Source of the DNA: Geomonas sp. Red32
Lineage (GTDB): Bacteria > Desulfobacterota > Desulfuromonadia > Geobacterales > Geobacteraceae
Assembly (NCBI RefSeq): GCF_023652955.1
Contig: NZ_JAKLOY010000005.1
Span: forward strand, 186,001-250,000
DNA: 64,000 nt
Direction: 5' to 3'
This document shows, piece by piece, positions 9,849 to 18,050 of the stretch. The notes beneath the pieces were generated by a model. It was given only the letters and a program-made list of their open reading frames with translations. It made no database searches and was not told the origin of the DNA. The position numbers and the translations under genes are program-made. The stretch's first letter is position 1, and every line of letters starts with the position of its first letter.

Positions 9849-11831
9849 ATGGCACAGCAAGGACCTGCCGCGCCGGGCGGATTTTTGAGCCGTATCATGA
9901 CGGCCGTCTTCGGTTCGCCTAAATACCTCAAGGATCCCCACCTCTTCCACAAGATGTCGTTGATCCCGATCCTCGCCTGGGTAGGCCTGGGCGCCGATGG
10001 TCTCTCCTCCTCGTCCTATGGACCCGAGGAAGCCTTCCGTGCCCTCGGCAACCACACCTACCTGGCAATCCTGCTTGGGTGCTTCACGGCGCTCACCGTC
10101 TTCATCATCTCCTACGCCTACTCGCGCATCATCGAACACTTCCCGCACGGGGGGGGCGGCTACATCGTGGCCACCCACATGCTCGGCGAGAAGGCAGGGG
10201 TCATCTCCGGGAGCGCCCTCCTCGTCGACTACGTCCTGACCATCACCGTCTCGATCGCCTCCTGCGTCGACGCGCTCTTCAGCTACATTCCGCAGCAGTT
10301 CCATCCCTACAAGGTGCAGGTTGCCTGCGCACTGGCCGTTCTCCTGATCGTCCTCAATATCCGCGGCGTCAAGGAATCCATCGCCGTCATGGCCCCCATC
10401 TTCATGGTTTTCGTGGCCACCCATATCTTCATGCTGGTCGACGGGATCTTAACCCATACCGATCGATTCGGGCCGCTGACCAGCGATTTCCACGCCGGGC
10501 TCTCCCATGACCTCTCGACCATCGGGGCCTTCGGGATCATGCTGCTCTTTCTCCGGGCCTACTCCCTGGGGGGCGGTACCTACACCGGCATCGAGGCGGT
10601 CTCCAATGGACTCCAGATCATGCGGGAGCCGCGGGTCCAGACCGGAAAGCGGACCATGGTCTACATGGCGGTCTCCCTCGCCTTCACCGCGGGAGTGCTC
10701 TTTCTCTGCTATTCGCTGATCGGGATCAGGCCGGTGGAGGGGAGAACCCTCAACGCAGTGCTGGCCGATTCCCTCTTCGGGCACTGGCGCTTCGGAAACG
10801 CCCTCGCCTTCGTGACGATTTTCTCCGAGGGAGCGCTGCTCCTGGTGGCCGCGCAAACCGGCTTCGTGGACGGCCCGCGGGTCATGTCCAACATGGCGGT
10901 GGACTCCTGGTTCCCCCACAGTTTCGCCGCGCTGTCGGTCCGGCTCACCATGCGTAACGGCATCGTCCTTATGGGAGCCGCCTCCATCGCCCTCTTGATC
11001 TACACCCGGGGGAGCGTGTCGCACCTGGTGGTCATGTACTCCATCAACGTCTTCCTGACCTTTTCGCTGTCTCAGTTGGGGATGTCGAGGTTCTACATCC
11101 AAAGGAGGCGCGAAGACCCGCAATGGATCCGCCACCTTTCCGTGCATCTAGTCGGCCTCGTCCTCTGCGCCACCATCCTCGTTATCACCATCCTGGAGAA
11201 ATTCATGGAGGGGGGGTGGCTCACCCTGCTCATCACCGCGGCGGTCATCGGCTGCTGCTACCTCATCAGGAGCCACTACTTCAAGGTGCGTGCGGGCATG
11301 ATGCAACTGGACGAAACCCTGCTCGATTTCCCCACCACCGGACCGGTCAACATGGATCCACCCTCGCCGAAAGATTCCACCGCGATCCAGCTCGTCTCCG
11401 CGTATAGCGGCTTCGGAGTCCACACCCTCCTCTCGATCGTCACCTCCTTCCCGAAGGCGTACCAGAACGTCATCTTCGTCTCCGTGGCGGTCATCGACTC
11501 CGGCTCGTTCAAGGGGGCGGAGGAGCTTGCGGCACTGGAGGAAAACGCCCGGAAATCGCTGGAGAAGTACGTCGACCTGGCCCGGCGGCTGGGGTTCGCG
11601 TCCGATTACCGGCTCGAGGTGGGGACCGACGTGGTGGAAAGCGCGGTGCGGGCCTGCCGGCAACTCGGGGAGGAATTCCCGCGCTCCACCGTCTTCACCG
11701 GGCAACTCACCTTCCGGCTGGAGAAGTTCTACCACCGGATGCTGCACAACGAGACCTCCTTCTCGATCCAGCGCCGGCTCCAGTGGGACGGCCTGACCAC
11801 CGTGATTCTCCCGATCCGGGTCACGATTTAG
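9849..11831 (+). CDS. KimA-like APC-superfamily potassium permease
   Basis: A 660-residue polytopic membrane protein. Residues about 40-480 give about 12 hydrophobic helices starting with WVGLGADGLSSSSYGPEEAF, the opening motif of the APC-superfamily KUP/KimA branch. The last 180 residues are hydrophilic and resemble a cytosolic UspA-like tail, as in Bacillus KimA, a high-affinity proton-coupled potassium importer. It stands just upstream of a KdpD-type kinase and KdpE-type regulator, which fits potassium supply. Other APC permeases carry amino acids, so the substrate is an inference from sequence similarity plus context. Start ATG follows GAAAGGGG. Confidence 0.78.
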   Translation: MAQQGPAAPGGFLSRIMTAVFGSPKYLKDPHLFHKMSLIPILAWVGLGADGLSSSSYGPEEAFRALGNHTYLAILLGCFTALTVFIISYAYSRIIEHFPHGGGGYIVATHMLGEKAGVISGSALLVDYVLTITVSIASCVDALFSYIPQQFHPYKVQVACALAVLLIVLNIRGVKESIAVMAPIFMVFVATHIFMLVDGILTHTDRFGPLTSDFHAGLSHDLSTIGAFGIMLLFLRAYSLGGGTYTGIEAVSNGLQIMREPRVQTGKRTMVYMAVSLAFTAGVLFLCYSLIGIRPVEGRTLNAVLADSLFGHWRFGNALAFVTIFSEGALLLVAAQTGFVDGPRVMSNMAVDSWFPHSFAALSVRLTMRNGIVLMGAASIALLIYTRGSVSHLVVMYSINVFLTFSLSQLGMSRFYIQRRREDPQWIRHLSVHLVGLVLCATILVITILEKFMEGGWLTLLITAAVIGCCYLIRSHYFKVRAGMMQLDETLLDFPTTGPVNMDPPSPKDSTAIQLVSAYSGFGVHTLLSIVTSFPKAYQNVIFVSVAVIDSGSFKGAEELAALEENARKSLEKYVDLARRLGFASDYRLEVGTDVVESAVRACRQLGEEFPRSTVFTGQLTFRLEKFYHRMLHNETSFSIQRRLQWDGLTTVILPIRVTI

Positions 11832-11921
11832 CCTACCCGGCGACCTGGCCGTTTCCCGCAGGGAGAATCCGCCGGAGAATCTCTTGAGAACTCGAAGGAG
11901 CCCCCGAAAAGGGCTTAACGT

Positions 11922-11957
11922 CCCCCCCCTTTGCGAAGGGGGGACAGGGGGGATTTT
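11922..11957. repeat. dispersed G/C-rich repeat, copy 2
   Basis: Same unit as at 8945 with seven or eight Cs at its left end; it lies between the permease and the KdpD-type kinase gene, about 90 bases after the permease stop. Confidence 0.85.
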
Positions 11958-12003
11958 CGCCGTCGGTGGCCCCGCCCCCTCCCGTCGGCCAATAACACTT
12001 GTA

Positions 12004-12018
12004 AAATGAATCTCATTT
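12004..12018. promoter_or_regulatory. inverted repeat upstream of the KdpD-type kinase
   Basis: AAATGA-ATC-TCATTT is a perfect 6-3-6 inverted repeat in an AT-rich stretch 45 bases before the kinase start. It could be an operator; the binding protein is unknown. Confidence 0.4.
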
Positions 12019-12062
12019 GATACATTCAGATATCGTTTTTAACCAGAAAGGTAGCTCCCGCT

Positions 12063-13598
12063 TTGAAACGAGGCAGCCCATTCATCAATCCCCCCTACGT
12101 GGGACCCTTCACCCGGTATCTTTTCGCCATCGCCATGGTCGCGGGTACGACCGTTCTCTGCGAGCAGGCCCGTCCGTACCTTTCGCCGGTCAACATGGTG
12201 ATGCCCTACCTGCTGGCGGTCGTCCTGGCCGCCGTCTTCCTCGGCCGTCTGCCCGCCATCATCACCGCGCTGCTCGGGGTGGTCGCCTTCGACTTCTTCT
12301 TCGTCCCCCCTCGCTTTTCGCTCACCATCCACGACAAGGAATACCTGGTCACCTTCGTCACCCTCTTCACGGTCGGGGTCGTCATCAGCACACTGGTGGC
12401 CAAGGTGAGGGAGAGCCTGGAGACCCTCCGGGTCCGGGAACAGCAGACCTCGAGCCTCTACAACCTGAGCAGGGATCTCGCCGCAGCCGTGGACACCACC
12501 GCCGTTTTGTCGGCCGTCCTCAGGCATATAGAACAGAGCCTGGATGCCCAGGTAGTGATCCTGACCCCTGCCGACGGAGAGCTCTTCGCGGCCGCCGCCA
12601 CCGACGCGGTGGAGCTAAACTCCGACGAAAAGGAGATCGCGACCTGGAGTTTCCGCAGCCGGCGCCTGGCCGGCCGGGGGACCGGATCCTATCCCGAGAG
12701 CCCGTGGAGGTTTCTCCCGCTGAAAGCGCTGGCGGATGTCCTGGGGGTGCTCTGCATCAGTATCGACGAAAGCCGCCATCCCGAGGGGAGGCAGTTGCAC
12801 CGCTTCGTCAACTCCTTCGCGACCCAGACCTCGATGGCGCTGGAGCGCATCCGTCTGATTGGCGAGGCACAGCAGGCCCAGCTTCTCATGGCCAGGGAAA
12901 ACCTCGAACGGGCGCTCCTCAACTCCATCTCCCACGATCTCCGCACCCCGCTCGCCGCTATCACCGGTGTCCTCAGCACCCTGGTCGAGGAAGAAGACAA
13001 GCTCAGCGCGCCGAACCGCGCCGATCTGCTGGAGACCGCACGCGACCAGGCGGAAAGGCTCAACCGTTTCGTCGCTAACCTCCTCGACATGACCCGCCTG
13101 GAAGCCGGCGCACTCCAGCCCCGGCCGGAGCCGTGCGACATCCAGGACCTGATAGGGTGCGCGCTGGCCGCCGCCGAGCCACGGCTGAGCGGGAGGGAAG
13201 TGTCGGTGAGCCTGGAGCCGGACCTTCCCCTGGTCTCGCTGGACCTGGTGCTGATGATCCAGGTGATGGTCAACCTTCTGGAAAATGCGGGCAAGCACAC
13301 CCCCGAAGGGAGCCCGATCGAGCTAGCGGCGCGCACCGAAGGAGACCGCCTGGTCATCGAGGTGAGCGACCGGGGGCCAGGCGTCCCCGAGCACGACCTC
13401 GGGAAGATCTTCGACAAGTTCTATCGCACCCCGGTCCCGGAAGGTGCCGGTGGGACGGGCCTCGGGCTCTCGATCTGTAAGGGGATCGTCGAGGCGCATG
13501 GCGGATCAATCGCGGCAGAAAACCGGAAGGAGGGGGGGCTCAAGGTAATCGTCACCCTCCACCGGGACTGGCCGGCAGGAGGTAGGGAACCATCATGA
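12063..13598 (+). CDS. KdpD-type sensor histidine kinase lacking the KdpD/Usp N-terminal region
   Basis: A 511-residue membrane kinase. Residues 17-110 form four closely packed helices of DUF4118, including AFDFFFVPPRFSLTI, the KdpD membrane domain. A GAF-like region follows (about 130-265), then HisKA with His291 (NSISHDLRTPLAAITG) and an ATPase domain (NLLENAGKHTPEG, GTGLGLSI). Full KdpD has about 380 further residues at the N-terminus with a KdpD-specific and a Usp domain; these are absent. The start is a TTG with only a weak AAAGG 13 bases before it, and an ATG at 12135 falls inside the first helix, so the start is not certain. The gene overlaps the kdpE-like gene by four bases (ATGA), so the two are coupled. 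Confidence 0.88.
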   Translation: MKRGSPFINPPYVGPFTRYLFAIAMVAGTTVLCEQARPYLSPVNMVMPYLLAVVLAAVFLGRLPAIITALLGVVAFDFFFVPPRFSLTIHDKEYLVTFVTLFTVGVVISTLVAKVRESLETLRVREQQTSSLYNLSRDLAAAVDTTAVLSAVLRHIEQSLDAQVVILTPADGELFAAAATDAVELNSDEKEIATWSFRSRRLAGRGTGSYPESPWRFLPLKALADVLGVLCISIDESRHPEGRQLHRFVNSFATQTSMALERIRLIGEAQQAQLLMARENLERALLNSISHDLRTPLAAITGVLSTLVEEEDKLSAPNRADLLETARDQAERLNRFVANLLDMTRLEAGALQPRPEPCDIQDLIGCALAAAEPRLSGREVSVSLEPDLPLVSLDLVLMIQVMVNLLENAGKHTPEGSPIELAARTEGDRLVIEVSDRGPGVPEHDLGKIFDKFYRTPVPEGAGGTGLGLSICKGIVEAHGGSIAAENRKEGGLKVIVTLHRDWPAGGREPS

Positions 13599-14302
13599 AC
13601 ACGGAACAGGGCAGCACGAACCTTCCCCGCATACTGGTGATCGACGACGAAGCAGCCATCCAGCGCTTCCTGAAGACCGCACTCGACACCGCCGACTTCT
13701 CGGTCCACCAGGCCGCCGACGCACACTCCGGCCTCGCCGCCGCAGTGGCGGTCCGCCCGGACCTGATCCTCCTCGACCTGGGCCTGCCGGATCTCGACGG
13801 GATCGAGGTGATCAGGCGGATCAGGGAATGGTCGCAGGTACCGATCATCGTGCTTTCGGTGAGGGAGCGGGAAGACGACAAAGTGAAGGCGCTGGACACG
13901 GGGGCCGACGATTATCTCACCAAGCCGTTCGGGGTGGCCGAGCTTTTGGCGCGGGTGAAGGTGGCCCTGAGAAGGTCGCTCCAGCAGGCGCCGGAGCCGG
14001 TTTTCCAGGTAGGGGAGCTGGTGGTGGACCTTCCCCACCGGGTGGTGACCGTCCGGGGAGAACAGGTGGCGCTGACGCCGACCGAGTACGACCTGTTGCG
14101 GATGCTCGTGGTCCATGCCGGGAAGGTGCTGACCCATAGCCAGATCCTGAAGCAGATCTGGGGGACCGCCTACCTTGAGCAGCCGCACGTCCTGAGGGTG
14201 AACATCAGCAATCTGAGGAGAAAGATCGAGCTCGATCCCTCCCGCCCCCGTTTCATTATCACCGAACCCGGCGTCGGCTACCGCCTCAAAAGCCCTGACT
14301 AA
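13595..14302 (+). CDS. kdpE: KdpE-like response regulator
   Basis: A 235-residue OmpR/KdpE-family DNA-binding regulator. The receiver has the acidic pair in VIDDEAAIQRFL, phosphoacceptor Asp61 in LILLDLGLPDLDG, and the Lys of YLTKPFG. The winged-helix output domain carries LTPTEYDLLRMLVVHAGKVL and the closing RFIITEPGVGYRLK, typical of KdpE. Translation starts in the ATGA overlap with the kinase. No kdpFABC operon is in the window, so the likely nearby target is the KimA-like permease; this is inferred from position. Confidence 0.9.
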   Translation: MNTEQGSTNLPRILVIDDEAAIQRFLKTALDTADFSVHQAADAHSGLAAAVAVRPDLILLDLGLPDLDGIEVIRRIREWSQVPIIVLSVREREDDKVKALDTGADDYLTKPFGVAELLARVKVALRRSLQQAPEPVFQVGELVVDLPHRVVTVRGEQVALTPTEYDLLRMLVVHAGKVLTHSQILKQIWGTAYLEQPHVLRVNISNLRRKIELDPSRPRFIITEPGVGYRLKSPD

Positions 14303-14358
14303 CGCCCTCCGCTTGTGCCAGGTCCCCCCCCTTTCAAACGTTTTACCGCGAAACAGGT

Positions 14359-14394
14359 CCCCCCCTTTGCGAAGGGGGGACAGGGGGGATTTTT
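14359..14394. repeat. dispersed G/C-rich repeat, copy 3, with a partial copy before it
   Basis: A full unit (CCCCCCC, TTTGCGAA, GGGGGGACAGGGGGGATTTT) is preceded at 14323-14334 by a fragment that matches only the C-run and CTTT. The two sit between the kdpE-like gene and the thioesterase gene and suggest decay or duplication of the unit. Confidence 0.85.
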
Positions 14395-14446
14395 GAACTG
14401 CCTGCACCGGCGGATAATCTATTTTATCGAAAAGGAAAATCCTGCA

Positions 14447-14872
14447 ATGTCAACTACCTTCACCACCACTATCTTTGAGCAACCGATCACCGTCTCTCCC
14501 GATGACATTGACTTTTTCGAGCACGTGAATAACGTCGTCTACCTGCGGTGGGTCCAGGAGATCTCGACCTCCCACTGGTGTGAATTGGCGAGTGAGGAAC
14601 AGAGAGAGGCGATCGGATGGGTGGTAGTTCGCCACGAGATAGACTACCTTGCGTCGGCGAAACTGGATGATGAGCTGATCGGCCGGACCTGGGTCGGGAC
14701 GGCCCGGAAAAACCTCTTCGAGCGGCACGTGGAAATCCTGAGGGCACGTGACCAGAAAGTCCTCGCCCGCGCCCGCTCCCTCTGGTGCCCGATCGACCTT
14801 CGCACCCACCGCCCTACCCGCGTGGGCCCCGACGTCTACGCCCTCTTCTCCGCCGCCGACCAGCCAGCATAA
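14447..14872 (+). CDS. acyl-CoA thioesterase, hotdog fold
   Basis: A 141-residue protein of the 4-hydroxybenzoyl-CoA thioesterase/YbgC hotdog family, which hydrolyses acyl-CoA thioesters in the cytoplasm. The signature is DIDFFEHVNNVVYLRWVQE, where the Asp-x5-His-x-Asn pattern carries the active site. HEIDYLASAKLDDELIGRTW is the central helix-strand unit. The ATG at 14447 follows AAAAGGA; a longer upstream reading only translates the repeat. The acyl substrate is not known and the neighbours give no hint. Confidence 0.88.
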   Translation: MSTTFTTTIFEQPITVSPDDIDFFEHVNNVVYLRWVQEISTSHWCELASEEQREAIGWVVVRHEIDYLASAKLDDELIGRTWVGTARKNLFERHVEILRARDQKVLARARSLWCPIDLRTHRPTRVGPDVYALFSAADQPA

Positions 14873-14885
14873 GCCAGCCTGTGGT

Positions 14886-14920
14886 CCCCCCCTTTGCGAA
14901 GGGGGGACAGGGGGGATTTT
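14886..14920. repeat. dispersed G/C-rich repeat, copy 4
   Basis: Full unit, 13 bases after the thioesterase stop codon. The hairpin part followed by GATTTT could contribute to transcription termination, though the T-run is not directly at the stem. Confidence 0.85.
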
Positions 14921-15040
14921 AGCCGCTGTGTCCCCCTCCCCCGCCGCAAGGAAACCAGGATACCGCCCCCAGTTGCAATCCTCCCTTTATGCAGTACACT
15001 GCCTGAAACAGTTAAAAATCTTTAACCATCGGAGGTGCCC

Positions 15041-15712
15041 ATGTCCGACAAGATCAAGGATTACCTGCGGATCGACGCGAGGACCAGTCACCTGACCATC
15101 CCTGAGATGGTCACTACCCTCATCTCTACCGGCACCGCCCTTAAAGGCCACAAATTCTTCGGCGCCCAAGGGGGGTGGCCGGACTGGCTGGAAGGCGCCG
15201 ACCACTACTTAGGCTATGCCGACAATCTGCGCGTGCTTGACGGCGAGTACCGGGCGGGGAACAAGACGAAGAAGGACGAGTTGGACTCCATGAGGGAGCG
15301 TGGGGCGTTCAGCTATCAGTTGGGCTCTCAATACGTCACCATGAGGGCCTACGAATTGAAGAATCCCGACCTTCTCTTGAACACTTTTCCGTTAAAAGGA
15401 GTGGGTAGCAAGGCCTCCGCCTCCAGCCCGATGGCGGTTTCCATGATATTGACCGCGAAGAACGGATCCAGAGGACAGGCGATTCTGAGGGGGCATCACA
15501 TGGCAAACGGCGGCCCCTACCAGCTACAGTACTGCAAAGGCAACCCAACGGGCGAGGAGTCGTGGACAACCATGATCGAGCATTACCGGACCTGCGGCAA
15601 AATGGTCGTCTCTAACCTTGATCCCGTGAGCCTGTACTTCTTCAGGAGCAGGCATAACGGACCCAACGGTCCCGGCCCTTGGTCCCCGCCCGTCAGCCTC
15701 ATCATCCACTGA
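15041..15712 (+). CDS. hypothetical protein with a fibronectin-like C-terminal end
   Basis: A 223-residue soluble protein without signal peptide or membrane helix. The ATG follows GGAGG at five bases. The C-terminal 100 residues contain a long strand-rich part ending MVVSNLDPVSLYFFRSRHNG and GPWSPPVSLIIH, which resembles the end of a fibronectin type III domain. The N-terminal half is Lys/Gly-rich and I do not recognise it. A strong terminator follows, then the palindrome array, so this gene is the left neighbour of that array. No function is proposed. Confidence 0.75.
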   Translation: MSDKIKDYLRIDARTSHLTIPEMVTTLISTGTALKGHKFFGAQGGWPDWLEGADHYLGYADNLRVLDGEYRAGNKTKKDELDSMRERGAFSYQLGSQYVTMRAYELKNPDLLLNTFPLKGVGSKASASSPMAVSMILTAKNGSRGQAILRGHHMANGGPYQLQYCKGNPTGEESWTTMIEHYRTCGKMVVSNLDPVSLYFFRSRHNGPNGPGPWSPPVSLIIH

Positions 15713-15718
15713 ACGCAA

Positions 15719-15754
15719 AGGGGGGCTGCCCGCACTCGGCAGCCCCCTCTTTTG
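15719..15754 (+). terminator. intrinsic terminator of the 15041 gene
   Basis: GGGGGCTGCC and GGCAGCCCCC form a perfect 10-bp stem with an 8-base loop, followed by TCTTTT. It isolates the palindrome array from upstream transcription. Confidence 0.92.
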
Positions 15755-15837
15755 TACCCTACCTCCACCTAACGCCTCCGCATCGGCGCCCACTTCTTCC
15801 GATACCAAATCCACAGCGGCACCGTAGTAGTCCCTTT

Positions 15838-16263
15838 AGAAATCGCGATTTCTTTTCCGGCACCGGCGGCGTTCGTTCAGAAATCGTGATTTCTTTTCCG
15901 GCACCGACGACATTCGTTTAGAAATCGCGATTTCTTTTCCGGCACCGGCGACGTTCGTTTAGAAATCGTGATTTCTTTTCCGGTACCGGCGGTGTTCGTT
16001 TAGAAATCGTGATTTCTTTTCCGGCATCGACGACGTTCGTTTAGAAATCGCGATTTCTTTTCCGGCATCGGCAGCGTTCGTTTAGAAATCGCGATTTCTT
16101 TTCCGGCATCGGCGGCGTTCGTTCAGAAATCGCGATTTCTTTTCCGGCACCGTCGACGTTCGTTCAGAAATCGCGATTTCTTTTCCGGCACCGGCGACGT
16201 TCGTTCAGAAATCGAGATTTCTTTTCCGGCACCGACGACGTTCGTTCAGAAATCGCGATTTCT
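15838..16263. repeat. tandem array: 11 copies of a 16-bp palindrome at 41-bp spacing
   Basis: The palindrome AGAAATCGCGATTTCT starts at 15838, 15879, 15920, 15961, 16002, 16043, 16084, 16125, 16166, 16207 and 16248, an exact 41-base period. Both 7-base arms (AGAAATC and GATTTCT) are identical in all 11 copies. Only the ninth base varies: C in seven copies, T in copies 2, 4 and 5, A in copy 10. The ten 25-base linkers start TTTCCGG and end with TTCGTT plus C or T, and vary mainly by transitions in the middle. The period is not a multiple of three and no gene reads through, so it is non-coding. It lies between two terminators of convergent genes. No cas gene is near and the linkers are alike, so it is not a CRISPR array. 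Confidence 0.97.
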
Positions 16264-16329
16264 TTTACACCCCCCATGATCATCGTCTGGCAACTGAGCT
16301 TTCTGTTCCAAAACCACTGAACCCTTTGA

Positions 16330-16369
16330 AACAAGAACGGCCGCCTTCAGTGGGGCGGCCGTTCTTGTT
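16330..16369 (-). terminator. terminator hairpin of the hisI-hisG transcript
   Basis: AACAAGAACGGCCGCC and GGCGGCCGTTCTTGTT form a perfect 16-bp stem with an 8-base loop, 26 bases after the hisG stop. On the minus strand the stem itself ends in TTGTTTC, a weak T tract. It also closes the right side of the palindrome array. Confidence 0.8.
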
Positions 16370-16394
16370 GGTTGCATGGCATCGATCGGAGCCA

Positions 16395-17270
16395 CTAAAT
16401 GATCTTGTTGAGTGAGTATTCGACGATTCCCTCGGCGCCGAGCTTGATGAGCTCGGGGACGATGCGGCGGACTTCCTTCTCGGGCATGATGCTTTCGATG
16501 GAGACCCAGTCGGAATTGTAGAGGTTGGAGATGGTGGGACGGTTGAGGCTCGGGATGATCTCGGTAATGGCGGCCACCTTGTTGCCGGGGGCGTTCATCT
16601 TGAGGCCGACCATCCCTTCGGCACGCAGCGCCGACTGGAGCAGGGTCGCGATCTGCTGGATTTTCTCGCGCTTCCACGGATTGTCCCAGGCGGCCTTGTT
16701 GGCGACCATCACCGGAACGGACTCCATCAGCTCGCAGACGATCCTGAGGCCATTGGCCTTGATCGTGGAACCGGTCTCCGTCACCTCCACGATGGCGTCG
16801 CACAGCCCCTCGACGACCTTGGCCTCAGTGGCTCCCCAGGAGAACTCGACGTTGACCGGGATGTTACGCTCGGCGAAGTAGCGCTTGGTGAAGCCGACCA
16901 GCTCGGTGGAGATGGTGGCGCCGTGCAGATCCTCGGGACCCTTCACCTTGGAGTCGCCGTTCACCACCAGCACCCAGCGGGCGGGACGGCGGGAAACCTT
17001 TGAGTAGACCATGTCGCAGACTTCGACGACGTCGGAGTCGTTCTCGCGAATCCAGTCGCGGCCGGCGATGCCAACGTCGATGGTCCCGCGCTCGACGTAT
17101 TTCCCCATCTCCTGCGGACGGATCAGGGAGCACTTCATTTCGTCGTCATCCACCCCCGGAAAATAGCTGCGGGAGGAGATCGATATCTTCCAGCCGGCCT
17201 TCTTGAAAAGCTCGACCGTGGCGTCTTCCAGGCTTCCCTTCGGTATCCCCAGTTTCAGTAACTTTTCCAT
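16395..17270 (-). CDS. hisG: ATP phosphoribosyltransferase, long form
   Basis: A 291-residue HisG, first enzyme of histidine synthesis, joining ATP and PRPP. Matching segments are [20 protein letters not shown] at the start, [12 protein letters not shown], and [16 protein letters not shown] with the PRPP-binding region [16 protein letters not shown]. The length and the C-terminal ~80 residues ([20 protein letters not shown]) show the long form with an ACT-like domain, which carries histidine feedback inhibition and needs no HisZ. The ATG at 17270 is chosen because the protein homology begins there. It lies 140 bases downstream of hisI. Confidence 0.96.
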   Translation of the reverse strand: MEKLLKLGIPKGSLEDATVELFKKAGWKISISSRSYFPGVDDDEMKCSLIRPQEMGKYVERGTIDVGIAGRDWIRENDSDVVEVCDMVYSKVSRRPARWVLVVNGDSKVKGPEDLHGATISTELVGFTKRYFAERNIPVNVEFSWGATEAKVVEGLCDAIVEVTETGSTIKANGLRIVCELMESVPVMVANKAAWDNPWKREKIQQIATLLQSALRAEGMVGLKMNAPGNKVAAITEIIPSLNRPTISNLYNSDWVSIESIMPEKEVRRIVPELIKLGAEGIVEYSLNKII

Positions 17271-17346
17271 TGCATGTCCCCATTTGAAAGTGATCGGAGC
17301 CGCCCTTCGACTCCCGTAGGATTCACCGGTAACCGGACCATGCATG

Positions 17347-17386
17347 GACGCAGCCTCCCTGCCGCGATGGGCCGGAGGGCTGCGTC
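17347..17386. other. stem-loop between hisI and hisG
   Basis: GACGCAGCC and GGCTGCGTC form a perfect 9-bp stem, extended inward by further pairs around a GC-rich loop. On the minus strand it lies after the hisI stop and about 75 bases before hisG. There is no T-run, so it may set the relative level of the two messages rather than end transcription. Confidence 0.5.
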
Positions 17387-17410
17387 ATCGGGCATGGGCG
17401 GCGGTTTACG

Positions 17411-17788
17411 TTATTTCTTGTAGACCTGCGCGGGATCGAAGAGGGGATTGGAGTGCTCCACCCATTCGCCGTCCTCGTATTTCACGTAGAAGCAGCTGCG
17501 GTTTCCGGTGTGGCAGGCGGCGGGGCCGTTTTGCTTGACCTTGATGACCACGGTGTCGGCGTCGCAGTCGGTCAGCACCTCGATGACGTCCTGGGTATTG
17601 CCGGACTCCTCGCCCTTCATCCAGTACTTGTTGCGGGTGCGGCTGAAGAACCAGGTCTTCTTGTCTTTCAGCGTCAGGTTAAGCGTTTTCTCGTCCATGA
17701 AAGCGACCATCAGCACATCGCCGCTCTCATAATCCTGGATGACCGCCGGGATCAGACCACCCATCTTCTCGAAATCGATTTTGATCAT
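17411..17788 (-). CDS. hisI: phosphoribosyl-AMP cyclohydrolase
   Basis: A 125-residue HisI, which opens the purine ring of phosphoribosyl-AMP in histidine synthesis. The core motifs are [37 protein letters not shown], the metal-binding [13 protein letters not shown] and the cysteine-containing [14 protein letters not shown]. HisE (pyrophosphohydrolase) is not fused to it. The ATG at 17788 follows AAGGATTGAG; a longer reading from 17932 has no homology upstream. Together with hisG it forms a small two-gene his operon away from the other his genes. Confidence 0.95.
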   Translation of the reverse strand: MIKIDFEKMGGLIPAVIQDYESGDVLMVAFMDEKTLNLTLKDKKTWFFSRTRNKYWMKGEESGNTQDVIEVLTDCDADTVVIKVKQNGPAACHTGNRSCFYVKYEDGEWVEHSNPLFDPAQVYKK

Positions 17789-17998
17789 TTTCTCAATCCT
17801 TGCGCCTGCCGAATTCGGAACAAAAGTAGCTTTTAATACACTGTAGGGCGGGGCGGTGTCAATTGAATCCTCAACTGCGGTCACTCCAGCCTCCCCGCTC
17901 CCTCCCCTTGAAAGAGGAGGCCCCGTTGCCACTTTTCGTGAAATATTACAGTCCCGCGCCCTTCAGGAGAGAGGGTGCCGAAGGCCCCTCAAGTTATA

Positions 17999-18023
17999 CC
18001 CTCGCCCGTTTGACGGGTGAGGG
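17999..18023. terminator. hairpin downstream of the exopolysaccharide operon
   Basis: CCCTCGCCCGT and ACGGGTGAGGG form an 11-bp stem (one G-T pair) with a 3-base loop, 27 bases beyond the last gene of the minus-strand operon. The T-run (GGTTTTT) is on the plus-strand side, so its role as a terminator of the minus transcript is uncertain. Confidence 0.45.
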
Positions 18024-18050
18024 AGGTTTTTAGGGGCTAGCAAGTCGGGT

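Noticed and set aside
12063-13598. Full-length KdpD
   Set aside because: The roughly 380-residue N-terminal KdpD and Usp domains are absent and are not found upstream in any frame.
15838-16263. CRISPR array
   Set aside because: The repeat is a palindrome with near-identical 25-base linkers rather than unique spacers, and no cas gene is near.
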